29,918 bases of DNA from Bacteroidales bacterium UBA1182 (GCA_002310015.1 DBYQ01000060.1:9787-39704), one strand, 5' to 3'; positions 1 through 7,269 are shown, numbered from the stretch's first letter. A program made the numbers and translations. Notes: generated by a model not told the origin, from the sequence alone.

Positions 1-30
1 TTCGAATCCCAACGGAATCACAAAGCCAAA

Positions 31-57
31 AATGCCCCGGATGAAGTCCGGGGCATT
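31..57. terminator. Perfect stem-loop, probably bidirectional terminator
   Basis: An 11-bp perfect stem (arms 31-41 and 47-57, core GCCCCGGA) closes a 5-base loop. It is followed by TTTG on the plus strand and by five T on the minus strand, so it could end transcripts from either side. A second, wider pair of arms (TCCCAACGGA at 7-16 and its exact complement at 71-80) encloses it. The gene it served lies outside the window. Confidence 0.6.
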
Positions 58-124
58 TTGTCTTCATGACTCCGTTGGGATAAGACCGTAGGTTTTATCT
101 CAACGGAGGCGTGGAGACAAAATC

Positions 125-148
125 AAATCCCGCCGTAAGGTGGGATTT
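125..148 (+). terminator. Stem-loop, possible terminator
   Basis: Arms 125-134 and 139-148 (AAATCCCGCC against GGTGGGATTT) pair with one wobble around a GTAA loop and are followed by GTATTTTGG. No intact gene precedes it on either strand, so its role is unclear. It may be part of the degraded repeat zone. Confidence 0.35.
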
Positions 149-211
149 GTATTTTGGGCTTTGTGGCAATTAGCCCCCCGCAGGGGAAGGGATGCGGCAA
201 AAACGCAGTTT

Positions 212-327
212 TTGGCGAATCCCAAGGATTCAAGCGAAGTTTGGCGAATCCCAAGGATTCAAGCAAAGCTTGGCGAATCCCAAGGACACAAGCGAAGCTT
301 GGCGAATCCCAAGGACACAAGCGAAGC
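212..327. repeat. Four tandem copies of a 29-bp repeat
   Basis: The units are 212-240, 241-269, 270-298 and 299-327. Each begins TTGGCGAATCCCAAGGA and ends AAGC(G/A)AAG plus one base. Copies 3 and 4 are identical; copies 1 and 2 carry ATT in place of CAC in the middle. There are no spacers. Because 29 is not a multiple of three, the array reads through all three plus-strand frames without a stop. The string CGAATCCCAA also occurs at 3-12, perhaps a remnant of another unit. The array abuts the decayed gene end at 328. Confidence 0.9.
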
Positions 328-552
328 TTATGTCAATGCCACCGGTACTCCAAGTTGCTATGGACATGAATACAACGAGCAGACGGGACAGGTTGAACCG
401 GGAGCCTTTACGTTCTCGCTCCCAAATATCTCTTACAAAATCGAGTTCTGACAGGCAATTCATGGCTTGGTGCCAACAACTTCCATCTGCTGTTCGACGG
501 CTAGTATAACTGCAAGCAGGTTTACTACACAGTTAGCGATTTCAAGAAATAA
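328..552 (+). pseudogene. Decayed 3' end of an unidentified gene
   Basis: Two protein-like stretches lie end to end in different frames. The first reads TGTPSCYGHEYNEQTGQVEP, then GAFTFSLPNISYKIEF and a stop at 449-451. The second, in the frame starting at 451, reads TGNSWLGANNFHLLFDG, an amber codon at 505-507, YNCKQVYYTVSDFKK, and a TAA at 550-552. A one-base frameshift near 449 and the amber codon would join them into one C-terminus. The compositions look like real extracellular protein sequence, and a terminator in the right orientation follows at 578. The upstream part of the gene is missing and the tandem repeats replace it. The family is not recognised. Confidence 0.55.
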
Positions 553-577
553 CAAATATTTCTGATTGATTAAGGAT

Positions 578-622
578 ATGCCCACTGAGAGAAATTAAAT
601 TCTTTCGGGGGGCATTGTTTTA
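578..622 (+). terminator. Imperfect hairpin with U-tract
   Basis: ATGCCC at 578-583 pairs with GGGCAT at 611-616. The inner helix is less regular, and TTGTTTTA follows. It sits 25 bases after the TAA that ends the decayed gene and points the same way. It also faces the end of the phosphatase gene on the other strand. Confidence 0.55.
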
Positions 623-647
623 TAGAAACTTTAATCTGTTTACCTGA

Positions 648-1115
648 TTATAGTAGTTCTTTCAGTAGCATCTCTGATGCGTCCGTGATATCCCTGTAGG
701 TGGTTTCAAAGTCACCGGTGTACCAAGGGTCTGCAACATCACGGTCACGTCCTGCGAATGACATCATAAGCCTGACTTTACGTTGTGGGTCATCAGGTAT
801 GATGTATCTGAGCCAACGCAGGTTCATGCGGTCCATGTAGATTATCAGGTCAAACCGGTCATAATCCGCGCGTGTTATCTGGCGTGCGGTCTTGTTCTTG
901 TCAAACGGAATACCGTGTGCATTGAGGCAACGCTTGGCGGGTGGGTAGATGGAATTGCCGATTTCCTCCGTGGAGACGGCTGCAGATTCTACGTAAAACC
1001 GGTCTTCAAGACCACGTGACCTGATCAGGTCCTTAAATATGAATTCCGCCATGGGGGAACGGCAAATGTTGCCGTGGCAAATAAACAGAATCTTGTATAT
1101 CTTATTGGTAATCAT
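648..1115 (-). CDS. Low-molecular-weight protein tyrosine phosphatase
   Basis: This 155-residue cytoplasmic enzyme should hydrolyse phosphotyrosine on proteins. The P-loop CHGNICRS places the nucleophile at Cys13 and the phosphate-binding Arg at position 19 (C-X5-R-S). The general acid is Asp129 in DPWYTGDF near the C-terminus, a small variant of the usual DPYY motif. The length is normal for the family. The gene starts 51 bases after the stop of the S9 peptidase on the same strand with no terminator seen between them, so the two may be co-transcribed. Members near capsule genes act on tyrosine autokinases, but no kinase or capsule gene is visible here, so the partner is unknown. Confidence 0.93.
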   Translation of the reverse strand: MITNKIYKILFICHGNICRSPMAEFIFKDLIRSRGLEDRFYVESAAVSTEEIGNSIYPPAKRCLNAHGIPFDKNKTARQITRADYDRFDLIIYMDRMNLRWLRYIIPDDPQRKVRLMMSFAGRDRDVADPWYTGDFETTYRDITDASEMLLKELL

Positions 1116-1166
1116 CTAGTTCTTGTTTGATTAAGACTATGGTTTACAGGGCGGTTTTATTTTTTT

Positions 1167-3245
1167 TTACTTGTCCATGCAATTGAGGTAGAAGAAACGG
1201 AAGGTGCGTTTCTTGAGGTATTCACTGCCCAGGTCATGTGTGTGGCCCGGTAGGTAGAGCTGTTCAAAATCCTTGCCATACTTGACCAGTTCTGAAACTA
1301 CCTGAAGGGTAGAGGCAGGGTCGACGTTGTCATCCATCTCACCGTTTATCAGAAACAACTTGCCCTCTAAGCGCCAGGCGTTGTCAACGTTTGAGCTTTC
1401 TGAATACCAGGGGCCTACGGGCCAACCCATCCACTGTTCATTCCACCATATCTTGTCCATACGGTTGTCGTGACAGCCACACAGAGCTACTGATACCTTG
1501 TAGAAGTCATTGTAAAACAGTAGGGCGCCCATGGCGTTCTGACCGCCTGCGGAATATCCGTAGATGCCCATTTTAGATGTGTCCATATAGGGATATTTCT
1601 TTTGGGCGGCTTTGACCCAGAGTATGCGGTCCGGGAATCCGGCATCCTTTAGGTTGCGGAATGCCACATCCTGGAAGCTCTTGGAGCGGTTGTCCGTGCC
1701 CATGCCGTCTATGGTTACCACGATGAATCCCATCTCTACCAGATGGCTGAATCGTTCGTATGTGGAGAAATCCTTGGTTACAAAAGAATCATGCGGCCCG
1801 GAATAGATGTATTCCACTACAGGATATTTCCTGTTGGGATCCATGTTTGACGGGCGGTATATGTTTCCCCATATATCAGTTTTGCCGTCACGGCCTTTGG
1901 CATGGAAAACCTCGGGCGGTATGTAACCGGCAGCGAGCATTCCGTCTATATTCTGTTTTTGGAGTTTAAGCAGTATCTTGCCGTCGGTGGCATTGCGGAC
2001 TACACTCTCGTACGGTTGGTCGGGGCGGGACCAGTTGTCAACAAACATAGTCCAGTCACGGTTGAAATGTATCTGATGATTGCCGTTGTCTGGTGTGAGG
2101 TCTGTTATCTTGCCGCTCTTGATGTCCAGGCGTAAAAGATGCTTGTTGTAGGGATCTTCACCTTTTGAGGCTCTGTAGCCATTGGCGTAGAACAGTATGT
2201 ATCCCTGCTCTTCATCTATATGTTGTATCTCGCGTACGTTCCACTGTCCTTTTGTTATCTGGCGAATACTGCCGTCAGTTGCATCTATCATATAAAGATG
2301 ACGCCAGTCATCACGCTCGGATATCCACAGAATGTGTTTGCCGTCATCCATCCAGTGGCGGTAGAGGTCATTGTAATAGACAAATGTGGCTGATTTCTCC
2401 TCAGCAAGCGTTCGGGATGTTCCGTCTGTATTGATTGCCACCAATTGGTAAAGCTGGTGACCGCGTTGGTTGTACTCAAACGTGAAGAACTTTGAATCAG
2501 TTGACCATCGGCCAAGTGTCAGGTCATATTGGTTTTGCCAGGGTGTGGTATCAATGGTGATCTGTTTGAGTTCATCGATGCTGAAAAGGGCTGGGACGGC
2601 TTGGGGGAGCGGATCTCCCGGCTTGTCGTATTCTATCCAACGGTAAGTGGGTTGTACCTGGTCATCAGGATGGGAGTTGCGCAGCAATATCTGGCGTTGT
2701 TTATGCTCTTGCTTGCGTAGTGCAGATATGTATCTGGAATCCGGTGACCAGAAATATTGTGTGTAGTAATCCTGCTCGTTCCCGTCAAAACTGAGTTGGG
2801 TGAGTTCCTTACTCTCTACGTTACGTATCCAGATGTTATGGTCGCGTACCAGACACTCCCATTTGCCGTCAGGTGAACGGGTGCCGGTATCGGCTCTGCC
2901 TGAGAATCCTCCGAACCCGCCTCCGAATCCGCCCCATGGCCCACGTTGGCGTTCCGGAGTGCGATAGGTTTCAAGAGTGTCTCTGGATACCGGAATCTTT
3001 GTTGATGATTTCAGGTCAACCTTGTAGTATTCCGTACTGTCCAGTCCTTCCGTTTGATAACAGAATGTGTATGAATCTTTCCAAAGAGGTGTTACGGGAC
3101 CGTATTTATCCTTATAGAGGTATTTGTAAACATTGTCAGTGGCCTGCTTGTACAAATCTTCAAAACCATCAGTGCCAGCATAGCCCGGAATAACTTGAGT
3201 CAATGATAAAGTGAGCAAAAGCAGTGTTTTTTTCATCCTGTTCAT
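1167..3245 (-). CDS. Secreted S9-family serine peptidase (DPP IV-like)
   Basis: This is a prolyl-oligopeptidase-family exopeptidase of 692 residues, expected in the periplasm. The signal peptide is visible in MKKTLLLLTLSLTQVIPGYAG. Then come a beta-propeller region with DGKWE, SPDSRYI and STDSKFF blades and a C-terminal alpha/beta hydrolase. The nucleophile is Ser565 in GYSAGG, the acid is Asp638 in GEMDDNV, and the base is a His in PGHTH (668 or 670). An ATG 24 bases further upstream overlaps the predicted -7 box, so it cannot be transcribed from that promoter. The start at 3245 is preferred; 3236 is the alternative. Such enzymes release dipeptides from peptides in proteolytic Bacteroidota. 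The exact cleavage preference cannot be read from sequence. Confidence 0.9.
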   Translation of the reverse strand: MNRMKKTLLLLTLSLTQVIPGYAGTDGFEDLYKQATDNVYKYLYKDKYGPVTPLWKDSYTFCYQTEGLDSTEYYKVDLKSSTKIPVSRDTLETYRTPERQRGPWGGFGGGFGGFSGRADTGTRSPDGKWECLVRDHNIWIRNVESKELTQLSFDGNEQDYYTQYFWSPDSRYISALRKQEHKQRQILLRNSHPDDQVQPTYRWIEYDKPGDPLPQAVPALFSIDELKQITIDTTPWQNQYDLTLGRWSTDSKFFTFEYNQRGHQLYQLVAINTDGTSRTLAEEKSATFVYYNDLYRHWMDDGKHILWISERDDWRHLYMIDATDGSIRQITKGQWNVREIQHIDEEQGYILFYANGYRASKGEDPYNKHLLRLDIKSGKITDLTPDNGNHQIHFNRDWTMFVDNWSRPDQPYESVVRNATDGKILLKLQKQNIDGMLAAGYIPPEVFHAKGRDGKTDIWGNIYRPSNMDPNRKYPVVEYIYSGPHDSFVTKDFSTYERFSHLVEMGFIVVTIDGMGTDNRSKSFQDVAFRNLKDAGFPDRILWVKAAQKKYPYMDTSKMGIYGYSAGGQNAMGALLFYNDFYKVSVALCGCHDNRMDKIWWNEQWMGWPVGPWYSESSNVDNAWRLEGKLFLINGEMDDNVDPASTLQVVSELVKYGKDFEQLYLPGHTHDLGSEYLKKRTFRFFYLNCMDK

Positions 3246-3266
3246 ATGCGGCTGTTTTTTTTTCTG

Positions 3267-3297
3267 CAAATTTAATCATTACCGTACTTTTCTGCAA
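3267..3297 (-). promoter_or_regulatory. Promoter of the S9 peptidase
   Basis: On the minus strand TAAATTTG (3267-3274) matches the Bacteroidota -7 box TAnnTTTG, with TTGC (3294-3297) 19 bp upstream as a -33 element. Transcription should begin near 3261, which excludes the upstream ATG at 3267-3269 as the peptidase start. The AT-rich interval from here to 3493 contains no gene that I can see. Confidence 0.6.
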
Positions 3298-3493
3298 TTT
3301 TTTTGTTTTAGGCAGATAATGGGTCTCAGATGTTGTCTTTGCACTTTTTTTTAATGAAAGAAATAATTTTATTCTGTTTTAATTTTTTATTTTAAAGCAT
3401 TGATTAATAGTGTTATAATAATTATTATGGCTTTGTGGAAATAATTTTATGAATTATTTTGAAAAATATTTTCCTGCACGTTTTTATATTGTA

Positions 3494-3501
3494 TATCTTT
3501 G
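3494..3501 (+). promoter_or_regulatory. -7 box of the AraC-receiver operon
   Basis: TATCTTTG is an exact TAnnTTTG match ending 27 bases before the ATG at 3529. It implies that the start is this ATG and not the TTG at 3499, which lies inside the box. Confidence 0.6.
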
Positions 3502-3528
3502 TCGTGCAAAACATTAATCGGATTGCAA

Positions 3529-4839
3529 ATGAGCATTCAGTCTCTGCTGATTTTAATTCCATGCCTGGCTGGTTTTTTCTGGTTTCTGGCATATCTTTTT
3601 TTCGCTCCGCGGAATGATGTTTTTAAGAAGGCAAGGCGTTTTATATGTGTCTTGTCGTTGTTCTTTCTCTTTGGATTCCTTTCTGCTGATTCTGAATCAA
3701 GGCTTATGCTTCACTTTACCTTGTTTGAACAGGTTTTTGCCTTGGCAATAGTTCCGTGTTTTATCTCATATATTAAGGAGTGCAGCGGAAAGAAGGCGAC
3801 AGGCTATTTCTATATGTTTTGTTGTATTCTCCCGATCTTGCATTTTATTGTAGGTGTGGAGTCTGTCTTTTCTGCTGGATTTGAGGATTGCTTAAGGCTG
3901 TTTCTGTATTCCAATTCTGTCCAAGGGCCTGTATTCGCATTCATGGAGAACAGGAGTCAGGTTGTGTTCTATGCCTGCTATACATATGTTTTCGGGATAT
4001 TCCTTCTTATGTGCTTCATGTTGTTTGCTACTAATCTGATGTTTTGTGCAATAAACGGGACATGTCGGCCTAAGAATGTTTTTGGGTTCTTTTTCAAAGG
4101 TCAGAAGTGTGAGGTTGTTCCTATCCAGTATTTCCTTACCCTTATAATCTTGCTTACCATTGTTCCGGCTCAATTGCTTGGCAGGAGGTGCTACGTGGAT
4201 AGTTTTCTTCTGACTATCTCTGCTTGCCTGTTCCTGGCTTTCCTGTTGTCGATGATTGCATTTGTGGGAACTGCCGGGCTGCAAAAAAAACAGTCTATCA
4301 AAGGTTTGATTAAATCTGTCAGGTTTGGTGATTATACTTATGCGCCTGTTCAGACTACTGATGTCGCATCTGATGTTTCTGGTGGTCGTGGTGAGGCTTC
4401 GTCAGTGCCGCAGGCTGGCGGTTCGTCTGTTGATATACCACCAGTGGATTTTGCTGATGGTTTTTCCGATGAGCCTCTTGGCGAGTCTTTTGATTCTGAG
4501 TTTGAGAAGTTTATGCTGGAACGGAAGATGTTTTTGAGGCGTGACCTCTCGTTGGCCCATGCGGCAGAGTGGCTTGGAGTGGAAAAGTCAAAACTGAATG
4601 ATTATATGGAGGGGACCTACGGAATGTCTTTTATGAGCTATCTTAATATGCTCAGGGTTGATTATGCTGAGCTGTACATTCTGGGGCATGGTGATGTGAC
4701 TCAGAAAGAGATAGCTTTAGCGTGCGGTTTCTCCGGTGCCTCTGCCTTTAATACTACGTTCAGCAAACTGACGGGGGTGACGCCTAAAATTTGGAAGGAC
4801 CGGTATTCTGAGATGTCAAAACGAAAGAAAACTATATAG
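3529..4839 (+). CDS. Membrane-anchored AraC-family transcription regulator
   Basis: The protein has 436 residues. Roughly residues 1-245 form about seven hydrophobic segments, beginning SIQSLLILIPCLAGFFWF. A Ser/Gly/Asp-rich linker follows (about 270-330), then an AraC-type double helix-turn-helix (about 335-430) with the typical recognition-half pattern EIALACGFSGASAFNTTFSK and GVTPKIWK. The layout suggests a sensor that keeps its DNA-binding domain tethered to the inner membrane. The signal it senses is unknown. A promoter lies just upstream, and a stand-alone receiver protein follows after 13 bases, so the two are probably one operon. A membrane-bound AraC protein next to a receiver without a kinase is an uncommon pairing. 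The targets are not evident. Confidence 0.85.
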   Translation: MSIQSLLILIPCLAGFFWFLAYLFFAPRNDVFKKARRFICVLSLFFLFGFLSADSESRLMLHFTLFEQVFALAIVPCFISYIKECSGKKATGYFYMFCCILPILHFIVGVESVFSAGFEDCLRLFLYSNSVQGPVFAFMENRSQVVFYACYTYVFGIFLLMCFMLFATNLMFCAINGTCRPKNVFGFFFKGQKCEVVPIQYFLTLIILLTIVPAQLLGRRCYVDSFLLTISACLFLAFLLSMIAFVGTAGLQKKQSIKGLIKSVRFGDYTYAPVQTTDVASDVSGGRGEASSVPQAGGSSVDIPPVDFADGFSDEPLGESFDSEFEKFMLERKMFLRRDLSLAHAAEWLGVEKSKLNDYMEGTYGMSFMSYLNMLRVDYAELYILGHGDVTQKEIALACGFSGASAFNTTFSKLTGVTPKIWKDRYSEMSKRKKTI

Positions 4840-4852
4840 ATGCTGTCAGGGT

Positions 4853-5281
4853 ATGGGGAGGTATAATATTTTGGATGCTGATTTGTCTGCTTATACGGTT
4901 TTGCTTGCCGATGATATCGAATTGAATCTGGTTATGCTCAGAAAGATGCTTTCCAGGTATAACTTCAATGTTGTAACGGCCTTAAATGGGCGGGAAGTGC
5001 TTGAGAGGATGAGTGAGTATAAGCCGTCTTTGTTGATCCTGGATCTGATGATGCCTGTTCTGAACGGTTATGAGGTGATCAGTAAGGTCCGCGAGACTCC
5101 TGAATATTCATCAATGAGGATTGTGGTGATGTCTGCGCTCAATACCAATGACAGCGTCGAAAGGTCTTTAGGCTTGGGTGCGAATGATTTTATTCCCAAG
5201 CCAATATTGATGGAACGTCTTTATGATACCGTTTCAAGGCAGTTTGAGGCGGTTTTGGCTATGGATGATGTAGCTGAATGA
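4853..5281 (+). CDS. Single-domain response regulator (receiver only)
   Basis: The product has 142 residues and is a CheY-like receiver without an output domain. The acidic pair is Asp20-Asp21, the phospho-acceptor is Asp64 in LLILDLMMP, the switch residue is Ser94 in VVMSA, and the conserved lysine is Lys116 in FIPKP. All key residues are present, so it should be phosphorylatable. No histidine kinase is encoded in the window. It follows the membrane AraC gene by 13 bases and is probably co-transcribed with it. It may relay a phosphate signal to that regulator or to a distant kinase system, but this is inference. The stop codon overlaps the A-run that forms the U-tract of the minus-strand terminator. 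Confidence 0.9.
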   Translation: MGRYNILDADLSAYTVLLADDIELNLVMLRKMLSRYNFNVVTALNGREVLERMSEYKPSLLILDLMMPVLNGYEVISKVRETPEYSSMRIVVMSALNTNDSVERSLGLGANDFIPKPILMERLYDTVSRQFEAVLAMDDVAE

Positions 5282-5391
5282 AAAAAAACAAGAGACTCGC
5301 TGCACAGCGGGTCTCTCGTTCTCAATAGTCCTTTTCCAATAATTGAAATTTAGATGAACCGGTTTCACAACCAATCTTCTCTCCTTGTTTG
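5281..5391 (-). ncRNA. Candidate small RNA 1 (minus strand)
   Basis: The predicted transcript is about 110 nt. It starts just downstream of a minus-strand TACATTTG box (5397-5404) and ends at a long hairpin (5288-5319) whose minus-strand side is followed by eight U. It contains no credible reading frame. A small internal hairpin (GGTT..AACC) precedes the terminator. The plus strand here has no U-run after the hairpin, which points to minus-strand transcription. I do not recognise an RNA family; 6S-like or trans-acting regulators are possibilities only. Confidence 0.45.
5288..5319 (-). terminator. Long hairpin with U8 on the minus strand
   Basis: The core arms are GAGACTCGCTG (5292-5302) and CAGCGGGTCTC (5305-5315), with outer pairs extending the stem to about 15 bp. 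On the minus strand it runs into eight T (5288-5281). On the plus strand only CGTTCTC follows. It may act on the AraC-receiver operon too, but its best orientation is minus. Confidence 0.7.
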
Positions 5392-5396
5392 CGTTA

Positions 5397-5404
5397 CAAA
5401 TGTA
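5397..5404 (-). promoter_or_regulatory. -7 box of candidate small RNA 1
   Basis: TACATTTG on the minus strand matches TAnnTTTG exactly. A T-rich run lies about 19 bp upstream in place of a clear TTTG -33 box. No minus-strand gene lies downstream before the terminator at 5288-5319. Confidence 0.45.
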
Positions 5405-5599
5405 ATCTCAAATACTTGTTAGAAAAAAACATTTCGGAAAGAAAATTCTATGGAAATCGCAATTTTTTACGATATGGGAACATTAATTGTACATCTGGGA
5501 CAAAAAACGGACATTTACTGAAAAAAAAGGCACAAAAAATGATGTTTTAGCTTGGTTTGGCAGGATGGTTGGACTGGCAGACCGTTGGACGGAAACAAA

Positions 5600-5668
5600 T
5601 AAAAAGCAGGGAAGCGGGACTTCACAGTTCCGCTTCCCTTGAAATAAAATCTAATACCATGAAAAACA
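5600..5668 (-). ncRNA. Candidate small RNA 2 (minus strand)
   Basis: The predicted transcript is about 70 nt. It has a full promoter (TTTG, 20 bp, TATCTTTG) immediately upstream and a strong terminator (5608-5639) followed by five U. It consists of a short AU-rich 5' tail of about 28 nt and the terminator hairpin, the usual build of small trans-acting RNAs. The 5' tail contains an ATG but no reading frame of useful length. The rest of the gene-poor interval, about 5405-5599, shows no gene to me. Expression is not proven by sequence. Confidence 0.5.
5608..5639 (-). terminator. 10-bp perfect hairpin with U5 on the minus strand
   Basis: AGGGAAGCGG (5608-5617) pairs perfectly with CCGCTTCCCT (5630-5639). 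Three further inner pairs close a six-base loop. On the minus strand the stem is followed by GC and then TTTTT. On the plus strand TGAAATAAAA follows, without a U-run. Confidence 0.7.
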
Positions 5669-5673
5669 CGTAG

Positions 5674-5705
5674 CAAAGATAATGTCCTATTGGGGAATTA
5701 CCAAA
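5674..5705 (-). promoter_or_regulatory. Promoter of candidate small RNA 2
   Basis: On the minus strand a TTTG -33 box (5702-5705), a 20-bp spacer and TATCTTTG (5674-5681) form a complete Bacteroidota primary-sigma promoter. It is divergent from the promoter of the pseudouridine synthase, and the two overlap only in upstream regions. Confidence 0.65.
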
Positions 5706-5724
5706 AATTACAGACTTTTTTTCT

Positions 5725-5732
5725 TATTTTTG
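5725..5732 (+). promoter_or_regulatory. -7 box of the pseudouridine synthase gene
   Basis: TATTTTTG is an exact TAnnTTTG match 17 bases before the ATG at 5750. The reading frame is open further upstream to 5690, but that region would not be transcribed from this promoter, so 5750 is taken as the start. Confidence 0.6.
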
Positions 5733-5749
5733 CACCAACTTGTATTGAT

Positions 5750-6667
5750 ATGACATTTAAAAAAGGTAATAGAAAGTTATTTACTGCTGATAACATAAAG
5801 AGTTATGAAGTGAATGAGGAGACAACGTTGTTGCCTTTCCTTTTTTCATTGTTACCCGGTTTGAGTAAGACTGAGGTTAAATCAATGCTTAAATACAAGC
5901 ATGTTGCCATTAAAGGTTCTGCAGTTACCCAGTTTGATACTCCTTTGTACCCAGGTGATAAGGTCGAAATTAATTTCGGACGGTCGTTTTATAAGTTCAA
6001 CAATCCTCAGGTTAAGGTCTTGTTTGAGGATCAGTGGATCATTGTGATTGAAAAAGCTTCGGGACTGCTTTCTGTCGCCAATGATACCAGCCGTGAAAAG
6101 AACGCATTCCATATAATCAGGGATTATGTCCGTCATGATAAACCTGATGCAGAACTGTATGTTTGTCACAGATTGGACCAATACACATCAGGCATACTTA
6201 TTTTTGCAAAGAATGAGGATCTGATGACAGAGTTGCGCGCAAACTGGGATTTTTATGTAAAGGAACGCAAATATATCTGTGTTACAGAGAATATTCCTCC
6301 CCGCGCAGAAGATACTATAGAGAGCCTGCTTACTCAGAATGAGCATTTAAGGGTTCATTCCACAAATGACGAGAGTGTGGGCCGTCTTGCTGTAACCCAT
6401 TACAGAGTGCTCCAGACTCGTGGACGTTACGCCCTGGTTGATGTGGAGATATTTACAGGTAAGAAAAATCAGATTAGGGTGCACATGTCAGAGATGGGAT
6501 GTCCTATTGCCGGTGATATGAAATACGGTGCTGAGACCAATCCTGTACGCCGTCTCATGCTGCACAATTACCGTCTCTCATTCATACATCCTGTAACCGG
6601 CGAGCAGATGCGTTTTACACTGCCTACGCCTTCCGTATTCCGTAAACTGACACAATCTGACAAATGA
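5750..6667 (+). CDS. RluA-family RNA pseudouridine synthase
   Basis: This enzyme of 305 residues should isomerise specific uridines in rRNA or tRNA to pseudouridine. An N-terminal S4-like RNA-binding segment (about 24-76, LSKTEVKSMLKYKHVAIKG) precedes the catalytic domain. The catalytic Asp143 lies in HRLDQYTSG. KNQIRVHMSEMGCPIAGD near residue 240-260 is the second typical block. The family assignment is firm, but the target uridine (RluA, RluC or RluD type) cannot be told. The stop overlaps the start of the flavin reductase by four bases (ATGA), so the two form a translationally coupled pair. Confidence 0.93.
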   Translation: MTFKKGNRKLFTADNIKSYEVNEETTLLPFLFSLLPGLSKTEVKSMLKYKHVAIKGSAVTQFDTPLYPGDKVEINFGRSFYKFNNPQVKVLFEDQWIIVIEKASGLLSVANDTSREKNAFHIIRDYVRHDKPDAELYVCHRLDQYTSGILIFAKNEDLMTELRANWDFYVKERKYICVTENIPPRAEDTIESLLTQNEHLRVHSTNDESVGRLAVTHYRVLQTRGRYALVDVEIFTGKKNQIRVHMSEMGCPIAGDMKYGAETNPVRRLMLHNYRLSFIHPVTGEQMRFTLPTPSVFRKLTQSDK

Positions 6668-7248
6668 AAAAGAGTTTCAAGCCCGGTACGATGATTTATC
6701 CGCTGCCCGCTGTACTGGTAAGCTGCGGAGCAACTCCCGATGAGTATAATGTCCTGACCGTTTCATGGACTGGCACTGTATGCAGTAATCCCCCAATGTG
6801 CTATGTGTCAATCCGTCCGGAGCGTTACTCGTACGATATTATCAAACGTAACGGCTGTTTTGTCATAAATCTCACGACAAAGGCTCTGGCACGTGCCACT
6901 GATTTCTGCGGAGTACGTTCAGGCCGTGACATGGACAAGTTCAAGGAGGCCGGCATCACACCTGGCAAGGCTGAGGTCGTAGCTGCCCCCACTGTTGAGG
7001 AGTCGCCTGTTTCAATAGAGTGCAGAGTGGTGGATATACGCCCTCTCGGATCACACGATATGTTTCTGGCTGAGGTTGTCAATGTCCTAGTGGATGAGAA
7101 ATACATTGATGAGAATGACAAACTTGACATGGCTGCAATGGATCTTATAGCCTACACACACGGAGAGTATTTTGACGTATCAAATCCCAAAGGATTCTTT
7201 GGATGGTCTGTCCGCAAGAAGAAAGTCATCAAGAGAGAGAAGAAATAA
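6664..7248 (+). CDS. Flavin reductase / flavoredoxin-like protein
   Basis: The product has 194 residues and matches the FMN-binding split-barrel flavin reductase family. Visible are the N-terminal PLPAVLVSCG strand, NVLTVSWTGTVCSNPPM, which forms the flavin site, and SIRPERYSYDIIKRNGCFVIN. Members transfer electrons to or from FMN; the physiological partner is not known from sequence. Cys residues at NGCFVIN and in DFCGVRSG may take part in redox. It overlaps the preceding gene by four bases. Its 3' end faces the MITE-like element, which begins 21 bases after the stop. Confidence 0.88.
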   Translation: MKKSFKPGTMIYPLPAVLVSCGATPDEYNVLTVSWTGTVCSNPPMCYVSIRPERYSYDIIKRNGCFVINLTTKALARATDFCGVRSGRDMDKFKEAGITPGKAEVVAAPTVEESPVSIECRVVDIRPLGSHDMFLAEVVNVLVDEKYIDENDKLDMAAMDLIAYTHGEYFDVSNPKGFFGWSVRKKKVIKREKK

Positions 7249-7269
7249 TACAAAACTATCCCTTTGTGA

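Noticed and set aside
212..327. Possible CRISPR array
   Set aside because: The 29-bp units are directly adjacent with no spacers, and no cas gene is nearby.
505..507. Amber codon as a readthrough or pyrrolysine site
   Set aside because: The neighbouring frameshift and missing 5' end make decay the simpler explanation, and no pyrrolysine genes are seen.
123..509. Several overlapping small open frames through the repeat array
   Set aside because: They exist only because the repeat has no stop in any frame, and they lack promoters and family features.
3246..3269. Upstream ATG extension of the first S9 peptidase
   Set aside because: The -7 box TAAATTTG overlaps it, so the codon would not be transcribed, and the extension breaks up the signal peptide.
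5405..5599. Possible small gene between the two small RNA candidates
   Set aside because: No open frame of useful length with a promoter was found, and the sequence is A/T-rich without repeats.
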